Of a stretch of 64,000 nucleotides of DNA, positions 33,564-42,644 are shown piece by piece. Each line of letters starts with the position of its first letter. Within the stretch, counting starts at the first letter, position 1. The stretch is from Oscillospiraceae bacterium (lineage in GTDB: Bacteria > Bacillota > Clostridia > Oscillospirales > Ruminococcaceae): the NCBI GenBank assembly GCA_017465665.1, contig JAFTVU010000002.1, positions 1 through 64,000 of the forward strand, given 5' to 3'. Made by a program: the position numbers and the translations under genes. The notes beneath the pieces are model-generated. The model did no database searches, was not told the origin of the DNA, and saw only the letters and a program-made list of their open reading frames with translations.

Positions 33564-34910
33564 ATGCAGAAGGAGATGATCTTTATCAGACTGGAATGGA
33601 ACAAAAAATACACTACGATAGCAGCTTACGCGCTTATCGTCATTATTCTTGCGATAATGTTCGTTGTGTTTATCTTCAAGTATGAGTCGATCGCAAACGG
33701 CTTTTCATGGATAGGAGATGTTGTTGCTCCTATCGTTATAGGAATATGTATAGCTTATGTTATAAACCCTTTGGTAATGTGGTTTGAAGACCGCGTTTTC
33801 CATAAGCTGAAGGATGATGAGATCAATATCCCCAGTATCTGGGATAAGATAGATTTCGGTTCTAAGGATGAAGAGAAGGTCAAGCAGCGCGCTCACGTTA
33901 AGGCTGTTAAGCGCCGCCGTCGCCGCAGAACGCTTGCAAAGGCTCTTTCGGTAGTTATTTCGCTTGTGATAGTGATCGCTGTCATCGTCGGTATCTGCAT
34001 AGCGATCGTACCGCATGTGGCTCAGAGTATAGTTGATCTTGCCGAGCAGATGCCCGGATATGCGAGAACGCTGGAGGCAAAGCTTAAGGATATATTCGCA
34101 AACAATCCAAGTCTGGCAAATTATATCTCTGCGGAGTTTATGGAGCTGAACACTCTCCTTGATAAGATAGCCGATCAGATAGCGCCCGTTATCGGCAGCG
34201 TTTCTGCGGGTCTCATCGGAGTGGTTACCGGCATACTCGTTACGCTTAAGAATGTGCTTATAGGCTTCATGATAGCTATATATCTGCTTTTCAGTAAGGA
34301 ACGTCTTATTGCACAGTTCAAGAAAATACTTTTTGCTCTTTTCAAGAATAATAAGTGTCAGCGTATCCTTGCTGTCTGCCGTAAGAGTAATAATATATTC
34401 AAGACATACATCATATCCAACCTGCTTGATGCTATGATAATCTTCATATTCATGAGCATCGGTATGGCTCTTATGGACATGCCCTATGCGATGCTTATTT
34501 CCATGGTGTGCGGAATTACAAATCTGATCCCGTTCTTCGGACCGTTCATCGGTGCTATCCCTTGTGGTGTTCTCATACTTCTGGTAGATCCTATCAAGGT
34601 GATATGGTTCGGCATATTTGTGCTGGTGCTTCAGCAGGTAGACGGTAATATCATCAAGCCGTTCCTGTTTGGAGAGACGATGGGTCTGCCTGCGCTCTGG
34701 GTGCTTGTTTCCATTATCGTCAGCGGCGGCTTGTTCGGAATCCCCGGTATGCTCCTCGGCGCGCCTGTATTTGCGGTAATATATCTGCTGTTTGCGGAAT
34801 TTATCTCTGGAAAGCTGGAAAAGAAGAATCTTCCCACAGATACGGACAGGTATTATGATACCGATTCTTATGATAATCAATATGCGGAACCCACGGTTGA
34901 CACGGAATAA
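33564..34910 (+). CDS. AI-2E family transporter (PerM-like permease)
   Basis: About 448 residues with eight or so membrane helices. Typical family parts are VVAPIVIGICIAYVINPLVMWF near the N-terminus and the central LSKERLIAQFK-like FSKERLIAQFK. The final helices include YAMLISMVCGITNLIPFFGPFIGAIPCG and GETMGLPALWVLVSIIVSGGLFGIPGMLLGAP. Members export small molecules or ions; AI-2 transport is shown only in a few. A basic stretch (VKRRRRRRT) sits in a cytoplasmic loop and the tail is acidic and Tyr-rich. The exact start is uncertain: ATG at 33564, GTG at 33558 and ATG at 33576 all lie badly placed relative to the AAGGAG at 33570-33575. Confidence 0.86.
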   Translation: MQKEMIFIRLEWNKKYTTIAAYALIVIILAIMFVVFIFKYESIANGFSWIGDVVAPIVIGICIAYVINPLVMWFEDRVFHKLKDDEINIPSIWDKIDFGSKDEEKVKQRAHVKAVKRRRRRRTLAKALSVVISLVIVIAVIVGICIAIVPHVAQSIVDLAEQMPGYARTLEAKLKDIFANNPSLANYISAEFMELNTLLDKIADQIAPVIGSVSAGLIGVVTGILVTLKNVLIGFMIAIYLLFSKERLIAQFKKILFALFKNNKCQRILAVCRKSNNIFKTYIISNLLDAMIIFIFMSIGMALMDMPYAMLISMVCGITNLIPFFGPFIGAIPCGVLILLVDPIKVIWFGIFVLVLQQVDGNIIKPFLFGETMGLPALWVLVSIIVSGGLFGIPGMLLGAPVFAVIYLLFAEFISGKLEKKNLPTDTDRYYDTDSYDNQYAEPTVDTE

Positions 34911-34917
34911 AAGTCTT

Positions 34918-34945
34918 AACAGCGGAGTAAAAAAACTCCGCTGTT
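34918..34945 (+). terminator. Terminator after the permease gene
   Basis: AACAGCGGAGT (34918-34928) pairs with ACTCCGCTGTT (34935-34945), followed by TTTT. Confidence 0.9.
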
Positions 34946-34984
34946 TTTTGTTCGTTTTTACCTTGATTTAGCTTTAATTGACAG

Positions 34985-35014
34985 TTGACAATGTTGTGTA
35001 TAATATGGTATAAT
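34985..35014 (+). promoter_or_regulatory. Promoter of the HAD phosphatase gene
   Basis: TTGACA (34985-34990), 18 bases, TATAAT (35009-35014). A second TATAAT at 34999-35004 and another TTGACA at 34978-34983 overlap it. Confidence 0.68.
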
Positions 35015-35092
35015 ATGATAAATGCATAGATTAATGTGCGAATATTTTGTGCAATTTATAACAAACTTGGTAAAGGAACGGTAAATCGTCCG

Positions 35093-35743
35093 ATGGTAAA
35101 GGCAGTTATCTTTGATATGGACGGGCTTATTCTCGATACAGAAAAACTGCTCGTGAAATATTGGTGTCAGGCGGCAAACGAGGCCGGCTTCCCCATGCAG
35201 AGGGAGCATGCGCTCAACATTCGTAGCCTGCACAGAAGATTTGCCATACCATACCTGCAGGGCCTTTTCGGTGAGGATTTTGATTATGTTAAGATCAGAA
35301 ATCGCCGTATGGAGCTTATGACTGAGGCTCTGGCGGAAAATGGTCTTGAACTGAAAAATGGTGTCCGTGAGCTGCTTGCTTTTCTTAAAGAGCAGGGTAT
35401 TCCTGCGGCAATAGCGACAGCTACAGATCTTGAAAGAACGAAAGATTATCTCGGCAGGGTCGGCATTTTTGAACAGTTTGACAGGATAGTCTGCGCCACT
35501 ATGGTGGAGTACGGCAAGCCAAAGCCTGACATCTATCTTTATGCGGCTCAGCAGCTGGGGTTACAGCCATGTGAATGTATGGCGCTTGAGGATTCGCCGA
35601 ATGGAGTGCGCTCGGCTGCGTCTGCGGGATGCGTCACCGTTATGGTGCCTGATCTTACCCAGCCCGATGAGGAGCTCGGTGCTCTGATATATGCAAAGGC
35701 GGATAGTCTGACAGATGTTATCGGTATCATTCAGCGTACATGA
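35093..35743 (+). CDS. HAD-superfamily hydrolase, beta-phosphoglucomutase-like
   Basis: 216 residues. The ATG at 35093 starts exactly at the family N-terminus (VKAVIFDMDGLILDTE), though its ribosome binding site (AAAGGA, about 14 bases away) is weak; an in-frame GTG at 35036 would add 19 unlike residues. Motif I has the nucleophile D8 and acid D10, motif II is ATATDL (T), and the conserved Lys lies in YGKPKPDIY. Motif IV is ALEDSPNGVRSA. A helical cap fits subclass IA phosphatases or phosphomutases (sugar phosphates). The substrate cannot be read from the sequence. The fapA-like gene follows 42 bases downstream. Confidence 0.85.
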   Translation: MVKAVIFDMDGLILDTEKLLVKYWCQAANEAGFPMQREHALNIRSLHRRFAIPYLQGLFGEDFDYVKIRNRRMELMTEALAENGLELKNGVRELLAFLKEQGIPAAIATATDLERTKDYLGRVGIFEQFDRIVCATMVEYGKPKPDIYLYAAQQLGLQPCECMALEDSPNGVRSAASAGCVTVMVPDLTQPDEELGALIYAKADSLTDVIGIIQRT

Positions 35744-35785
35744 ATATCATAGCTTTGGAATTTGATTTATTTGGACGGAGTAATT

Positions 35786-37225
35786 ATGTTTGACGAGAAT
35801 TTCAGCAATATGAATATCAGTGAATCCTCAGGTCCCAGAATGGAACGACCTCCTGTGATAGACGGCAGAGTTGATCTTACTTATGATAATTCGGGCATGC
35901 TGTGCAATCTGACACTGTACGCTCCCATGAACGGCGGACGTCCTGTTACAATGGAGCAGATCGCCAATGAAATGAATAAAAAGGGCATTGTTGCGGGAAT
36001 TGATGAGTTTGATATCCGTGATATGCTGGATAACCATGTCTATGAGCAGCCTGTATGTGTTGCGAGAGCTGTTCCTGCAAAGCGCGGAACGAACGGCGTG
36101 GTGATATACAAGTATGAGAAAAAGCGTGTGGTACAGCCCACTTATGATGAGTTCGGAGTGGCAAATTACCGCGAGCTCGGCACTATAGTCAAGATACGCA
36201 AGGGCGATATCATTGCCGAGATAATTCCGCCTACTCCAGGCGAGGCAGGTGTGAATATCTTTGGCGAGGAGATACCACCCGAGGCAGGAAAGCCTGCAAA
36301 GCCTGCAATAGGCAGAAATTCCGTTATTTCGGCGGATGGTAAGTACATAATCGCTGCGTGTGACGGTCACATCACATACGGCGTCGGATGCTTCAATGTT
36401 GAGGACACGGTAACTATATTCAGCGATCTTGACATTTCTGTCGGAAATATCGACTTTTTCGGTGATGTTCATGTAAAGGGCAACGTAATGGAGGACTTCT
36501 CCATAAAGGCAGGCAAGAATATCCGTATAGACGGCAGTGTGTTCTCATCCGAAATGACTGCAGGCGGAAATGTCACTGTTGTAGGCGGTATCATCAATTC
36601 TACTGTAAAGTGCGAGGGTAATGTCAGTGCAGGCTTCTGTCAGACTGCTACCATCAACGCAAAGGGCAGCGTGGAATCAAAGGAATTTGCATTCTGCGAG
36701 GTCTTCTGCTACGGTGAGCTCAAGGCAAAGGGCAACAACGGCACAATAGTCGGCGGTAAGATAACTGCCATGCGAGATATCACAGCAGGCACTATCGGCT
36801 CTGAAAAATATACTCAGACTGTCATCAGCATTGGCGACGGCTCTGTTACCTTTGCGCGTAAGCGTAAGGCGGAGGCGGAGCTTGAGCAGTATGGTGAGCG
36901 CTACGAAAATGCAGTGAAGAATCTGGAATACCTGAAGCATCGCAAGGTGCAGCAGGGCGGTGTGCTGACAGACGATCAGCAGCGCCAGGTAAAGCTGGAA
37001 ACACAGAACAAGCTGTTCAGCACCATTAAGAAAAAGGAGCTTAGCATACTTATCGCTCAGCTGGATGAGGATATCAAGAACAAGGATATGCTGAGTGCCA
37101 CCTGCAACAGGCTTTTCCCGGGTGCGCGCTTCTGTATCAACTTCCTGACGCTTGATGTTACTGAAGTCTACGGTAAATCCAGAGTGACTATCGTAGGAGA
37201 TCAGCTGACGGTAGTTCCCAACTGA
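35786..37225 (+). CDS. FapA/DUF342 family protein
   Basis: 479 residues; ATG at 35786 follows GGACGGAG. The N-terminal part (to about 150) holds GIVAGIDEFDIRDML and PAKRGTNG. The middle part is a right-handed beta-helix-like run (VTIFSDLDISVGNIDFFGDVHVKGNVMEDFSIKAGKNIRIDGSV...), and the C-terminal third is a coiled coil. This is the FapA (formerly DUF342) layout, named from polar flagellar assembly in Vibrio but common in non-motile Firmicutes. No flagellar genes are in the window, so a non-flagellar role, perhaps at the cell pole or surface, is likely. It leads a tight four-gene unit to 41737. Confidence 0.85.
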   Translation: MFDENFSNMNISESSGPRMERPPVIDGRVDLTYDNSGMLCNLTLYAPMNGGRPVTMEQIANEMNKKGIVAGIDEFDIRDMLDNHVYEQPVCVARAVPAKRGTNGVVIYKYEKKRVVQPTYDEFGVANYRELGTIVKIRKGDIIAEIIPPTPGEAGVNIFGEEIPPEAGKPAKPAIGRNSVISADGKYIIAACDGHITYGVGCFNVEDTVTIFSDLDISVGNIDFFGDVHVKGNVMEDFSIKAGKNIRIDGSVFSSEMTAGGNVTVVGGIINSTVKCEGNVSAGFCQTATINAKGSVESKEFAFCEVFCYGELKAKGNNGTIVGGKITAMRDITAGTIGSEKYTQTVISIGDGSVTFARKRKAEAELEQYGERYENAVKNLEYLKHRKVQQGGVLTDDQQRQVKLETQNKLFSTIKKKELSILIAQLDEDIKNKDMLSATCNRLFPGARFCINFLTLDVTEVYGKSRVTIVGDQLTVVPN

Positions 37226-37237
37226 TACGGAGGAGAA

Positions 37238-37792
37238 ATGATCCCTAAGACCCACATTTATACATACAGCGGCGTGAGCTTCTCGCCGCTTTCTCCATCT
37301 GTGGATGACATCTCGTCCATGGATATTGCCCATGCGCTTTCATATATGTGCCGCGCAAACGGGCATTTCAGCGGATTTTATTCGGTGGCGCAGCATTGTC
37401 TTTCCTGTGTTGAGGAGGCACGGCTGAGAGGTCTGCCGAGGCATATACAGCTTGCCTGCCTGCTTCATGACGCAAGCGAGGCTTTCATTTCGGATATCAC
37501 GCGCCCTGTTAAGCGGCAGCTGCATGAGTATGCAGTTATAGAAAAACGATTACAGGATGTGATATATCGTCGTTACGGGCTTGACCCCGAGGATGATGCC
37601 ATGCTCGGCGCAGTAAAGGAAATAGATGATGCTATGCTTTATCATGAGTTCCTTGCGCTGGGCGGATTGGCGCTGTATGACGAAGCACCTGAGATTTTTT
37701 CTGATCCTGATTACAGCTTTGTTCCATTTGAAGTTATCGAAAAGCGATTTCTTCATACGCTTGACGAATTATATACGGAGGATAAAAAATGA
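37238..37792 (+). CDS. HD-domain phosphohydrolase (YfbR-like)
   Basis: 184 residues, ATG with GGAGGAG just upstream, 12 bases after the fapA-like gene. Metal ligands of the HD domain are visible: H53 (in SVAQHC), H77-D78 (LLHDASE) and a later Asp in the KEIDDAML helix. The layout, including the N-terminal YTYSGVSFSPL, matches small HD hydrolases related to the 5'-deoxynucleotidase YfbR. Metal-dependent removal of phosphate from a nucleotide is expected. Its last four bases overlap the start of the GH2 gene (ATGA), so translation is coupled. Confidence 0.83.
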   Translation: MIPKTHIYTYSGVSFSPLSPSVDDISSMDIAHALSYMCRANGHFSGFYSVAQHCLSCVEEARLRGLPRHIQLACLLHDASEAFISDITRPVKRQLHEYAVIEKRLQDVIYRRYGLDPEDDAMLGAVKEIDDAMLYHEFLALGGLALYDEAPEIFSDPDYSFVPFEVIEKRFLHTLDELYTEDKK

Positions 37793-40700
37793 CCGCAAAG
37801 GATATTCTTTTCAATGACAGCTGGCAGTTCTGCCTGACGGATATAGGCACTGAGCAGGCGGCTCTGGCAGATAAGCACTGGTATGATGTGGAGCTGCCCC
37901 ATGATTGGCATATCGGAGATACCGCCAATCTTTATAAAACAGGCGAGGGCTGGTATAAGCGTGTGCTCAATGTTACTGCCGAGCAGCTTTCTGGAAGAGT
38001 GCTGCTGAATTTTGATGGCGTATATATGGATTCCACGCTGTTTGTAAATGGTGCGGAAGCAGGCGAGTGGACCTACGGCTATTCTGCCTTTGAGCATGAT
38101 ATCACCGATTTTCTGCATGAGGGCGATAACGAGCTGCTCATGCGCGTAAAGTATGTATCTCCCAACACCAGATGGTATGCAGGCGCAGGTATATACAGAG
38201 ATGTGACATTGAAGCTCCGTCCTGAAACATACATCCGCACAAACGGCATTTATATACACTCTGAAAAGGGCGAGGGAGACCTCTGGCAGACTGAGATCGA
38301 GACGGATATCTGCGGCAGCGCTGCGGATATCAGCATGGTGCTCAGTGTGCTGGATCATGACGGCGAAAAGATCGCTGAGTTCGTTCAGGATGCCGCTTTC
38401 GGTGGAGATACCGAAACGTTTGTGAACAGCTTTCAGATATCCTCACCTGATATCTGGGATATCGACAGCCCCGTATACTATACCTTTGCGCTGGAGCTGA
38501 GAAAAAACGGCGAAACGCTTCAGATGGAATATGTTCCGTTTGGCTTCCGCACAGTGGAGTTTCTGCCCGAAAAGGGTCTTGTGCTCAATGGCAGACAGAT
38601 AAAGATGCATGGCGTATGTATGCATCATGATCTGGGTGCGCTTGGTGCGGCTTTCAATGAGAGCGCAATGCGACGTCAGCTTGAGATAATGAAAGCTATG
38701 GGAGTGAACGCGGTACGCACCTCCCACAATATGCCTGCAAGACAGCTTGTGGAGATCTGCGATGAGCTGGGTCTGCTGGTGAATTGCGAAAGCTTTGATA
38801 TGTGGGAGAACTCCAAGACGGAGTTTGATAACCATCGCTTTTTCGTTGAGCACGCGGAGCGCGATGTCCGCAGCTGGATAGAGCGTGACAGGAATCATCC
38901 ATCTGTCATCCTGTGGAGCATAGGAAATGAGATAAATGATACAAACGATCCTCATGGAATAGAGATAACACAGCGCCTGTATGACTATGTACAGAAGTAC
39001 GATCCGAAGCACAATGCCTATGCGACTATTGGCTCTAATTTCATGGGCAGCGAGAACGCACAGAAATGCTCGGATATCGTAAAGCTGGCAGGCTACAACT
39101 ATACCGAGCGCCTTTACAAGGAGCATCATGAAAAGTATCCCGACTGGATGATCTACGGAAGTGAAACAGCGTCTGCTGTGCGCTCCAGAGGCATCTACCA
39201 TTTCCCTGCAGACGCTCCGCTGCTGACTCATGACGATCTGCAGTGCTCCTCGCTGGATAACAGCGTTGTAGGCTGGGGCAGCTCTGCAATGAAATCCTGG
39301 AGACTTGACCGTGACTGCGATTTCTGCGGTGGTCAGTTCATCTGGACGGGCTTTGACTATATCGGCGAGCCCACACCTTATTCGACCAAGAACAGCTACT
39401 TCGGTATAGTTGATACGGCAGGCTTCCCCAAGGATATATATTATTTCTATCAGAGCGTATGGACGGACGAGCCGATGATACATATCGTACCATCCTACTG
39501 GGATTTCAACGATGGTGATATTATTGATGTTATTATATACAGCAATTCACATACCGTGGAGCTGTTCCTGAACGGAAACAGCCTTGGCAGGCATGAGATG
39601 GCGCTTCTTACAGACGAGCGTATGCGTGCCGATTTCAGAGTACCGTATGAGGCAGGCGAGCTTATTGCTAAGGGTTATGACGAAAACGGCAATATGATAG
39701 CTGTTGAGAGCATCAGAACTCCCGAAGAACCTACGGCAATAGTTGTATCGGCAGATAAAAATGAGCTTTCCGCCGATGGCAGAGATATAGCTTTCATTGA
39801 GATATCTGTTGCGGATAAGAACGGATATCCTGTAGGAAATGCACGCAACAGAATAAAGGTAGAGGTGAGCGGTGCAGGACGACTCGTAGGTCTCGATAAT
39901 GGTGACAGCACCGATTACGACAGCTACAAGGGCGATAACCGCCGCCTGTTCAGCGGCAAGCTGCTGGCTATGGTGCAGAGCACTCTTGACGAGGGTGATA
40001 TCACGGTAATGGTAAGCTCCGAGGGGCTTAACGGCGCAGAGCTTACTTTGAGCACGCAGAAATATTTCGATGCACATGGAGTATCGGTAGTAACGGACAA
40101 CGCTTATCCCGTAGCAGCAACGAAATACACCAATGAAGTGCCTGTACGAAAGATAGTTCCCTCCTGTGATGTGAGAGAGCTTAATGGGGAAAAAACATCA
40201 GCGGATATAACCGTGGAGCTGCTTCCTAAAAACGCGACTTATTCCGATATCACATGGAAGTGCGTGCGTGATACGGGCGTTGAGGTGAACTTCGCTTCTG
40301 TTGAATGGGACGGCACAAAGGCAACTGTAAAAGCCATAGGTGATGGCGAATTTATTGCGAGAGCGTTCGTGAACAACGGTGCGGCTCAGCCGCAGGTGTG
40401 TGCTGATGTGCCGTTTAAGGTGACAGGACTCGGTGCGGCGACCACGGATGCGTACAGCTTTATTTCCGCAAGCCGTGTGGATGGAAGCAATGTGCCTGTT
40501 AATCTCATCGAGGACGGTGCTATAGGCGGCTTCAGCGGCAGGACTGTCATGACCTATAAGAACGTAGATTTCGGCAGAACCGGCTGTGAGGCTATAACTC
40601 TGCATATCGGTGCATGCTTTGATGTGGATGTAGAGGTTTGGGCAGATCTCGGTGACGAAGAGAATGCAATGCTGATGCAGCTTGATGGTATGCGTTTCAA

Positions 40701-41196
40701 CAATAACGGTCACTGGTGCGGATTTGCGGGACAGACCTTTGCAGTGCCGAGGATACAGGGAATACATGATATCAGCGTAATTATTTCCGCAGGAGTCATC
40801 TTCGGCGGCTTTGAGTTCGCTGAGATAAACCGCGCATTCGATGTGAATTTCGCAGGTGAGAGCGACAGTATCTATGGTGATGATTACAAGCTTTCCGACA
40901 AGATCGTTGAGAATATCGGAAACAATGTTATCATCAACTATGACGCGTTCGATTTCGGCGAAGAGGGTACAACCGCCATTACTATCTGCGGCTACACCGC
41001 CAATCCCACGAATGCGGTGCAGCTGAGATATACTCCCGCAGGCGGAGACCAGACCAGTGTGCTGCTTGAGTTTAAAAACACCGATGGCAGCAGCGAGCAG
41101 CGTTTTGATATCCCGAAGCTTACAGGCGTGAACGATATCAGCTTTGTGTTCCTGCCAGGCTCAAAGTTTGATTTCAGATGGTTCAGATTCGAATAA
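37789..41196 (+). CDS. Glycoside hydrolase family 2 enzyme, large multidomain
   Basis: 1135 residues without a signal peptide. The GH2 sugar-binding jelly roll (about 1-165, YKTGEGWYKRV, WYAGAGIYRDV), the immunoglobulin-like domain and the TIM barrel (about 265-560) are clear. E381 (SIGNEIND) is the acid/base and E459 (YGSETAS) the nucleophile. Then come a DUF4982-like domain (VELFLNGNSLG), Ig-like domains, and two C-terminal CBM6/36-like repeats (about 880-1015 and 1020-1135). It probably acts on beta-galactosides or beta-glucuronides; the exact sugar is not readable. Lack of a signal peptide places it in the cytoplasm, which is odd for a protein with binding modules. It overlaps the HD gene by four bases. 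Confidence 0.9.
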   Translation: MTAKDILFNDSWQFCLTDIGTEQAALADKHWYDVELPHDWHIGDTANLYKTGEGWYKRVLNVTAEQLSGRVLLNFDGVYMDSTLFVNGAEAGEWTYGYSAFEHDITDFLHEGDNELLMRVKYVSPNTRWYAGAGIYRDVTLKLRPETYIRTNGIYIHSEKGEGDLWQTEIETDICGSAADISMVLSVLDHDGEKIAEFVQDAAFGGDTETFVNSFQISSPDIWDIDSPVYYTFALELRKNGETLQMEYVPFGFRTVEFLPEKGLVLNGRQIKMHGVCMHHDLGALGAAFNESAMRRQLEIMKAMGVNAVRTSHNMPARQLVEICDELGLLVNCESFDMWENSKTEFDNHRFFVEHAERDVRSWIERDRNHPSVILWSIGNEINDTNDPHGIEITQRLYDYVQKYDPKHNAYATIGSNFMGSENAQKCSDIVKLAGYNYTERLYKEHHEKYPDWMIYGSETASAVRSRGIYHFPADAPLLTHDDLQCSSLDNSVVGWGSSAMKSWRLDRDCDFCGGQFIWTGFDYIGEPTPYSTKNSYFGIVDTAGFPKDIYYFYQSVWTDEPMIHIVPSYWDFNDGDIIDVIIYSNSHTVELFLNGNSLGRHEMALLTDERMRADFRVPYEAGELIAKGYDENGNMIAVESIRTPEEPTAIVVSADKNELSADGRDIAFIEISVADKNGYPVGNARNRIKVEVSGAGRLVGLDNGDSTDYDSYKGDNRRLFSGKLLAMVQSTLDEGDITVMVSSEGLNGAELTLSTQKYFDAHGVSVVTDNAYPVAATKYTNEVPVRKIVPSCDVRELNGEKTSADITVELLPKNATYSDITWKCVRDTGVEVNFASVEWDGTKATVKAIGDGEFIARAFVNNGAAQPQVCADVPFKVTGLGAATTDAYSFISASRVDGSNVPVNLIEDGAIGGFSGRTVMTYKNVDFGRTGCEAITLHIGACFDVDVEVWADLGDEENAMLMQLDGMRFNNNGHWCGFAGQTFAVPRIQGIHDISVIISAGVIFGGFEFAEINRAFDVNFAGESDSIYGDDYKLSDKIVENIGNNVIINYDAFDFGEEGTTAITICGYTANPTNAVQLRYTPAGGDQTSVLLEFKNTDGSSEQRFDIPKLTGVNDISFVFLPGSKFDFRWFRFE

Positions 41197-41212
41197 GAGA
41201 GGTCAAAACGTC

Positions 41213-41737
41213 ATGACAGGAACAGAAATAGCCACCCTTTGCATAGCGGGCGCAGGAGTACTGCTGATCTTCCTTTCGCTGATATTTTTTGCACATTCCC
41301 GTAAGGTGAAGCGCAGCTGCACCGCTCAGACAACGGGTAAGGTGGTGCGTTACCGCTGTGTGGGCCGTGATAACGGCCGCACTTATGCTCCTGTGGTGGA
41401 GTACAGTGTAAATACGATGCTGTATGAGGCATACAGGCGTTATAAGGGTGTTGTTCATTCTCACAGGACATCATTTAATAAAAGCGAGTGCGAGATCTAT
41501 GTTTCAAAACGGGATGTTCTGCACGTTAAATGCGTAGGGCTGAGTGTGGATATCGGAGCTGCAATGCAGGAGAGATGGCCGCTCGGCAGCAGCATGACGG
41601 TGTACTATGATCCCGAAGATCCGAAGCGCGGTTTTGTCGAAAAAGTCGTTGTGATAAGCGATACCGTCGGAGTGGTGCTGCTTTGCGTCGGACTTGGACT
41701 GCTGGCACTGGCAGGGCTGTTTTATATGATATTCTGA
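41213..41737 (+). CDS. DUF3592 domain membrane protein
   Basis: 174 residues; ATG at 41213 with AGAGAGG about 10 bases upstream, 16 bases after the GH2 stop. Two membrane helices, one at 8-27 and one at the C-terminus (about 150-172), flank an outside or inside domain with TTGKVVRYRC and VYYDPEDPKRGFVEKV, the signature of DUF3592. The function of this family is unknown. It is the last gene of the fapA-HD-GH2 unit and is followed by a strong terminator. Confidence 0.8.
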   Translation: MTGTEIATLCIAGAGVLLIFLSLIFFAHSRKVKRSCTAQTTGKVVRYRCVGRDNGRTYAPVVEYSVNTMLYEAYRRYKGVVHSHRTSFNKSECEIYVSKRDVLHVKCVGLSVDIGAAMQERWPLGSSMTVYYDPEDPKRGFVEKVVVISDTVGVVLLCVGLGLLALAGLFYMIF

Positions 41738-41744
41738 TATACTT

Positions 41745-41773
41745 CGACCTGAGGGCATGATGCTCTCAGGTCG
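41745..41773 (+). terminator. Terminator after the DUF3592 gene
   Basis: A 13-bp stem, 41745-41757 with 41761-41773 (outer CGACCTGAG/CTCAGGTCG), loop TGA, then TTTTTT. Confidence 0.92.
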
Positions 41774-41833
41774 TTTTTTGCTTTGTTTCTGGGTTTGTTA
41801 CCGTTTTGTAAGAAAATTGTAACTAAAATGTAC

Positions 41834-41862
41834 TTGAATTTTAATGTGACATTCTGTATAAT
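41834..41862 (+). promoter_or_regulatory. Promoter of the NlpC/P60-fold gene
   Basis: TTGAAT (41834-41839), 17 bases, TATAAT (41857-41862), 76 bases before the ATG. Confidence 0.75.
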
Positions 41863-41937
41863 ATATACATAAGACAAGATATATGAAAAGGGAAAGTATA
41901 AAGAAGTACGGTCTGACATACAGCGAGAGGTGACACA

Positions 41938-42567
41938 ATGAAGAATAACATCCTGCTCATTCTTGCAGTGACTGTGATCAGTATAGGAATAATCGTGGCT
42001 ACTGTTATGATAAGCGGTGGCGATAGCGGTGACGAAAGCTCTTCTTCTCAGCCTGTGCAGCGCACCAGCAGCACATCTGATATATATGTACAGCCCACGG
42101 AGGATACGCCGCTGGCGGCTTCGCCAGTTACCACAGAGCCTGTTGAAACATCCGCTCCTGCGGAGAGCGCAGAGGCTTCCTATGACAGCGCTGCGGCTGA
42201 CGGAATAATATCCACGGCACATTCGCTCATCGGAATCGATTTTGCCGAGGGCGGAGATACGCCTGACGCAGGCTTTGATAATTCGGGATTTATATACTAT
42301 GTCCTGCGTGAGAATGGCTATATTACCTGTCCGCGCGGACTTAAAGCACAGTCTGAAATGGGCGCGGCGCTTGCGTATGATGAGCTTCGTGCAGGTGATC
42401 TTGCATTCTTCTATGATGAGGAAAAGCAGTCTGTGGCTTTCGGCGGAATCTATTGTGGTGACGGATTGATGATCGCGTGCCTTATGCCCGGTACACAGGT
42501 AAAGGAGATAAATATCACAAGTCCGTATTACACCGAGCATTTCTGCAACGGAATAAGCATCACTTAA
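41938..42567 (+). CDS. Membrane-anchored NlpC/P60-fold protein lacking catalytic residues
   Basis: 209 residues. An N-terminal membrane anchor (6-26) is followed by a Ser/Thr/Pro linker (28-85) and an NlpC/P60-like domain (about 88-209). The order of family features is kept: AHSLIGI, a Gly/Asp stretch, DxSGFIYYVLRENG, PRGLKAQSEMG, LRAGDLAFF, and GIYCGDGLMI. But the nucleophile Cys of D-C-S-G is Asn115 (D-N-S-G) and the His of H-V-G-I-Y is Phe168. A working cysteine peptidase is therefore not expected; a peptidoglycan-binding or regulatory pseudoenzyme outside the membrane is inferred. GAGAGGTG precedes the ATG. Confidence 0.78.
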   Translation: MKNNILLILAVTVISIGIIVATVMISGGDSGDESSSSQPVQRTSSTSDIYVQPTEDTPLAASPVTTEPVETSAPAESAEASYDSAAADGIISTAHSLIGIDFAEGGDTPDAGFDNSGFIYYVLRENGYITCPRGLKAQSEMGAALAYDELRAGDLAFFYDEEKQSVAFGGIYCGDGLMIACLMPGTQVKEINITSPYYTEHFCNGISIT

Positions 42568-42582
42568 AATCGACGAATTTTG

Positions 42583-42610
42583 ATGACCGTATCGTAACAG
42601 ATGCGGTCAT
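42583..42610 (+). terminator. Terminator after the NlpC/P60-fold gene
   Basis: ATGACCG (42583-42589) pairs with CGGTCAT (42604-42610), followed by TTTTATT. Confidence 0.78.
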
Positions 42611-42615
42611 TTTTA

Positions 42616-42644
42616 TTGACAATAATTGTTGGTAGTGGTATAAT
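42616..42644 (+). promoter_or_regulatory. Consensus promoter at the head of the palindrome array
   Basis: TTGACA (42616-42621), 17 bases, TATAAT (42639-42644): a perfect consensus pair. It would transcribe the array and phoH. Later array units repeat TATAAT but not TTGACA. Confidence 0.75.
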
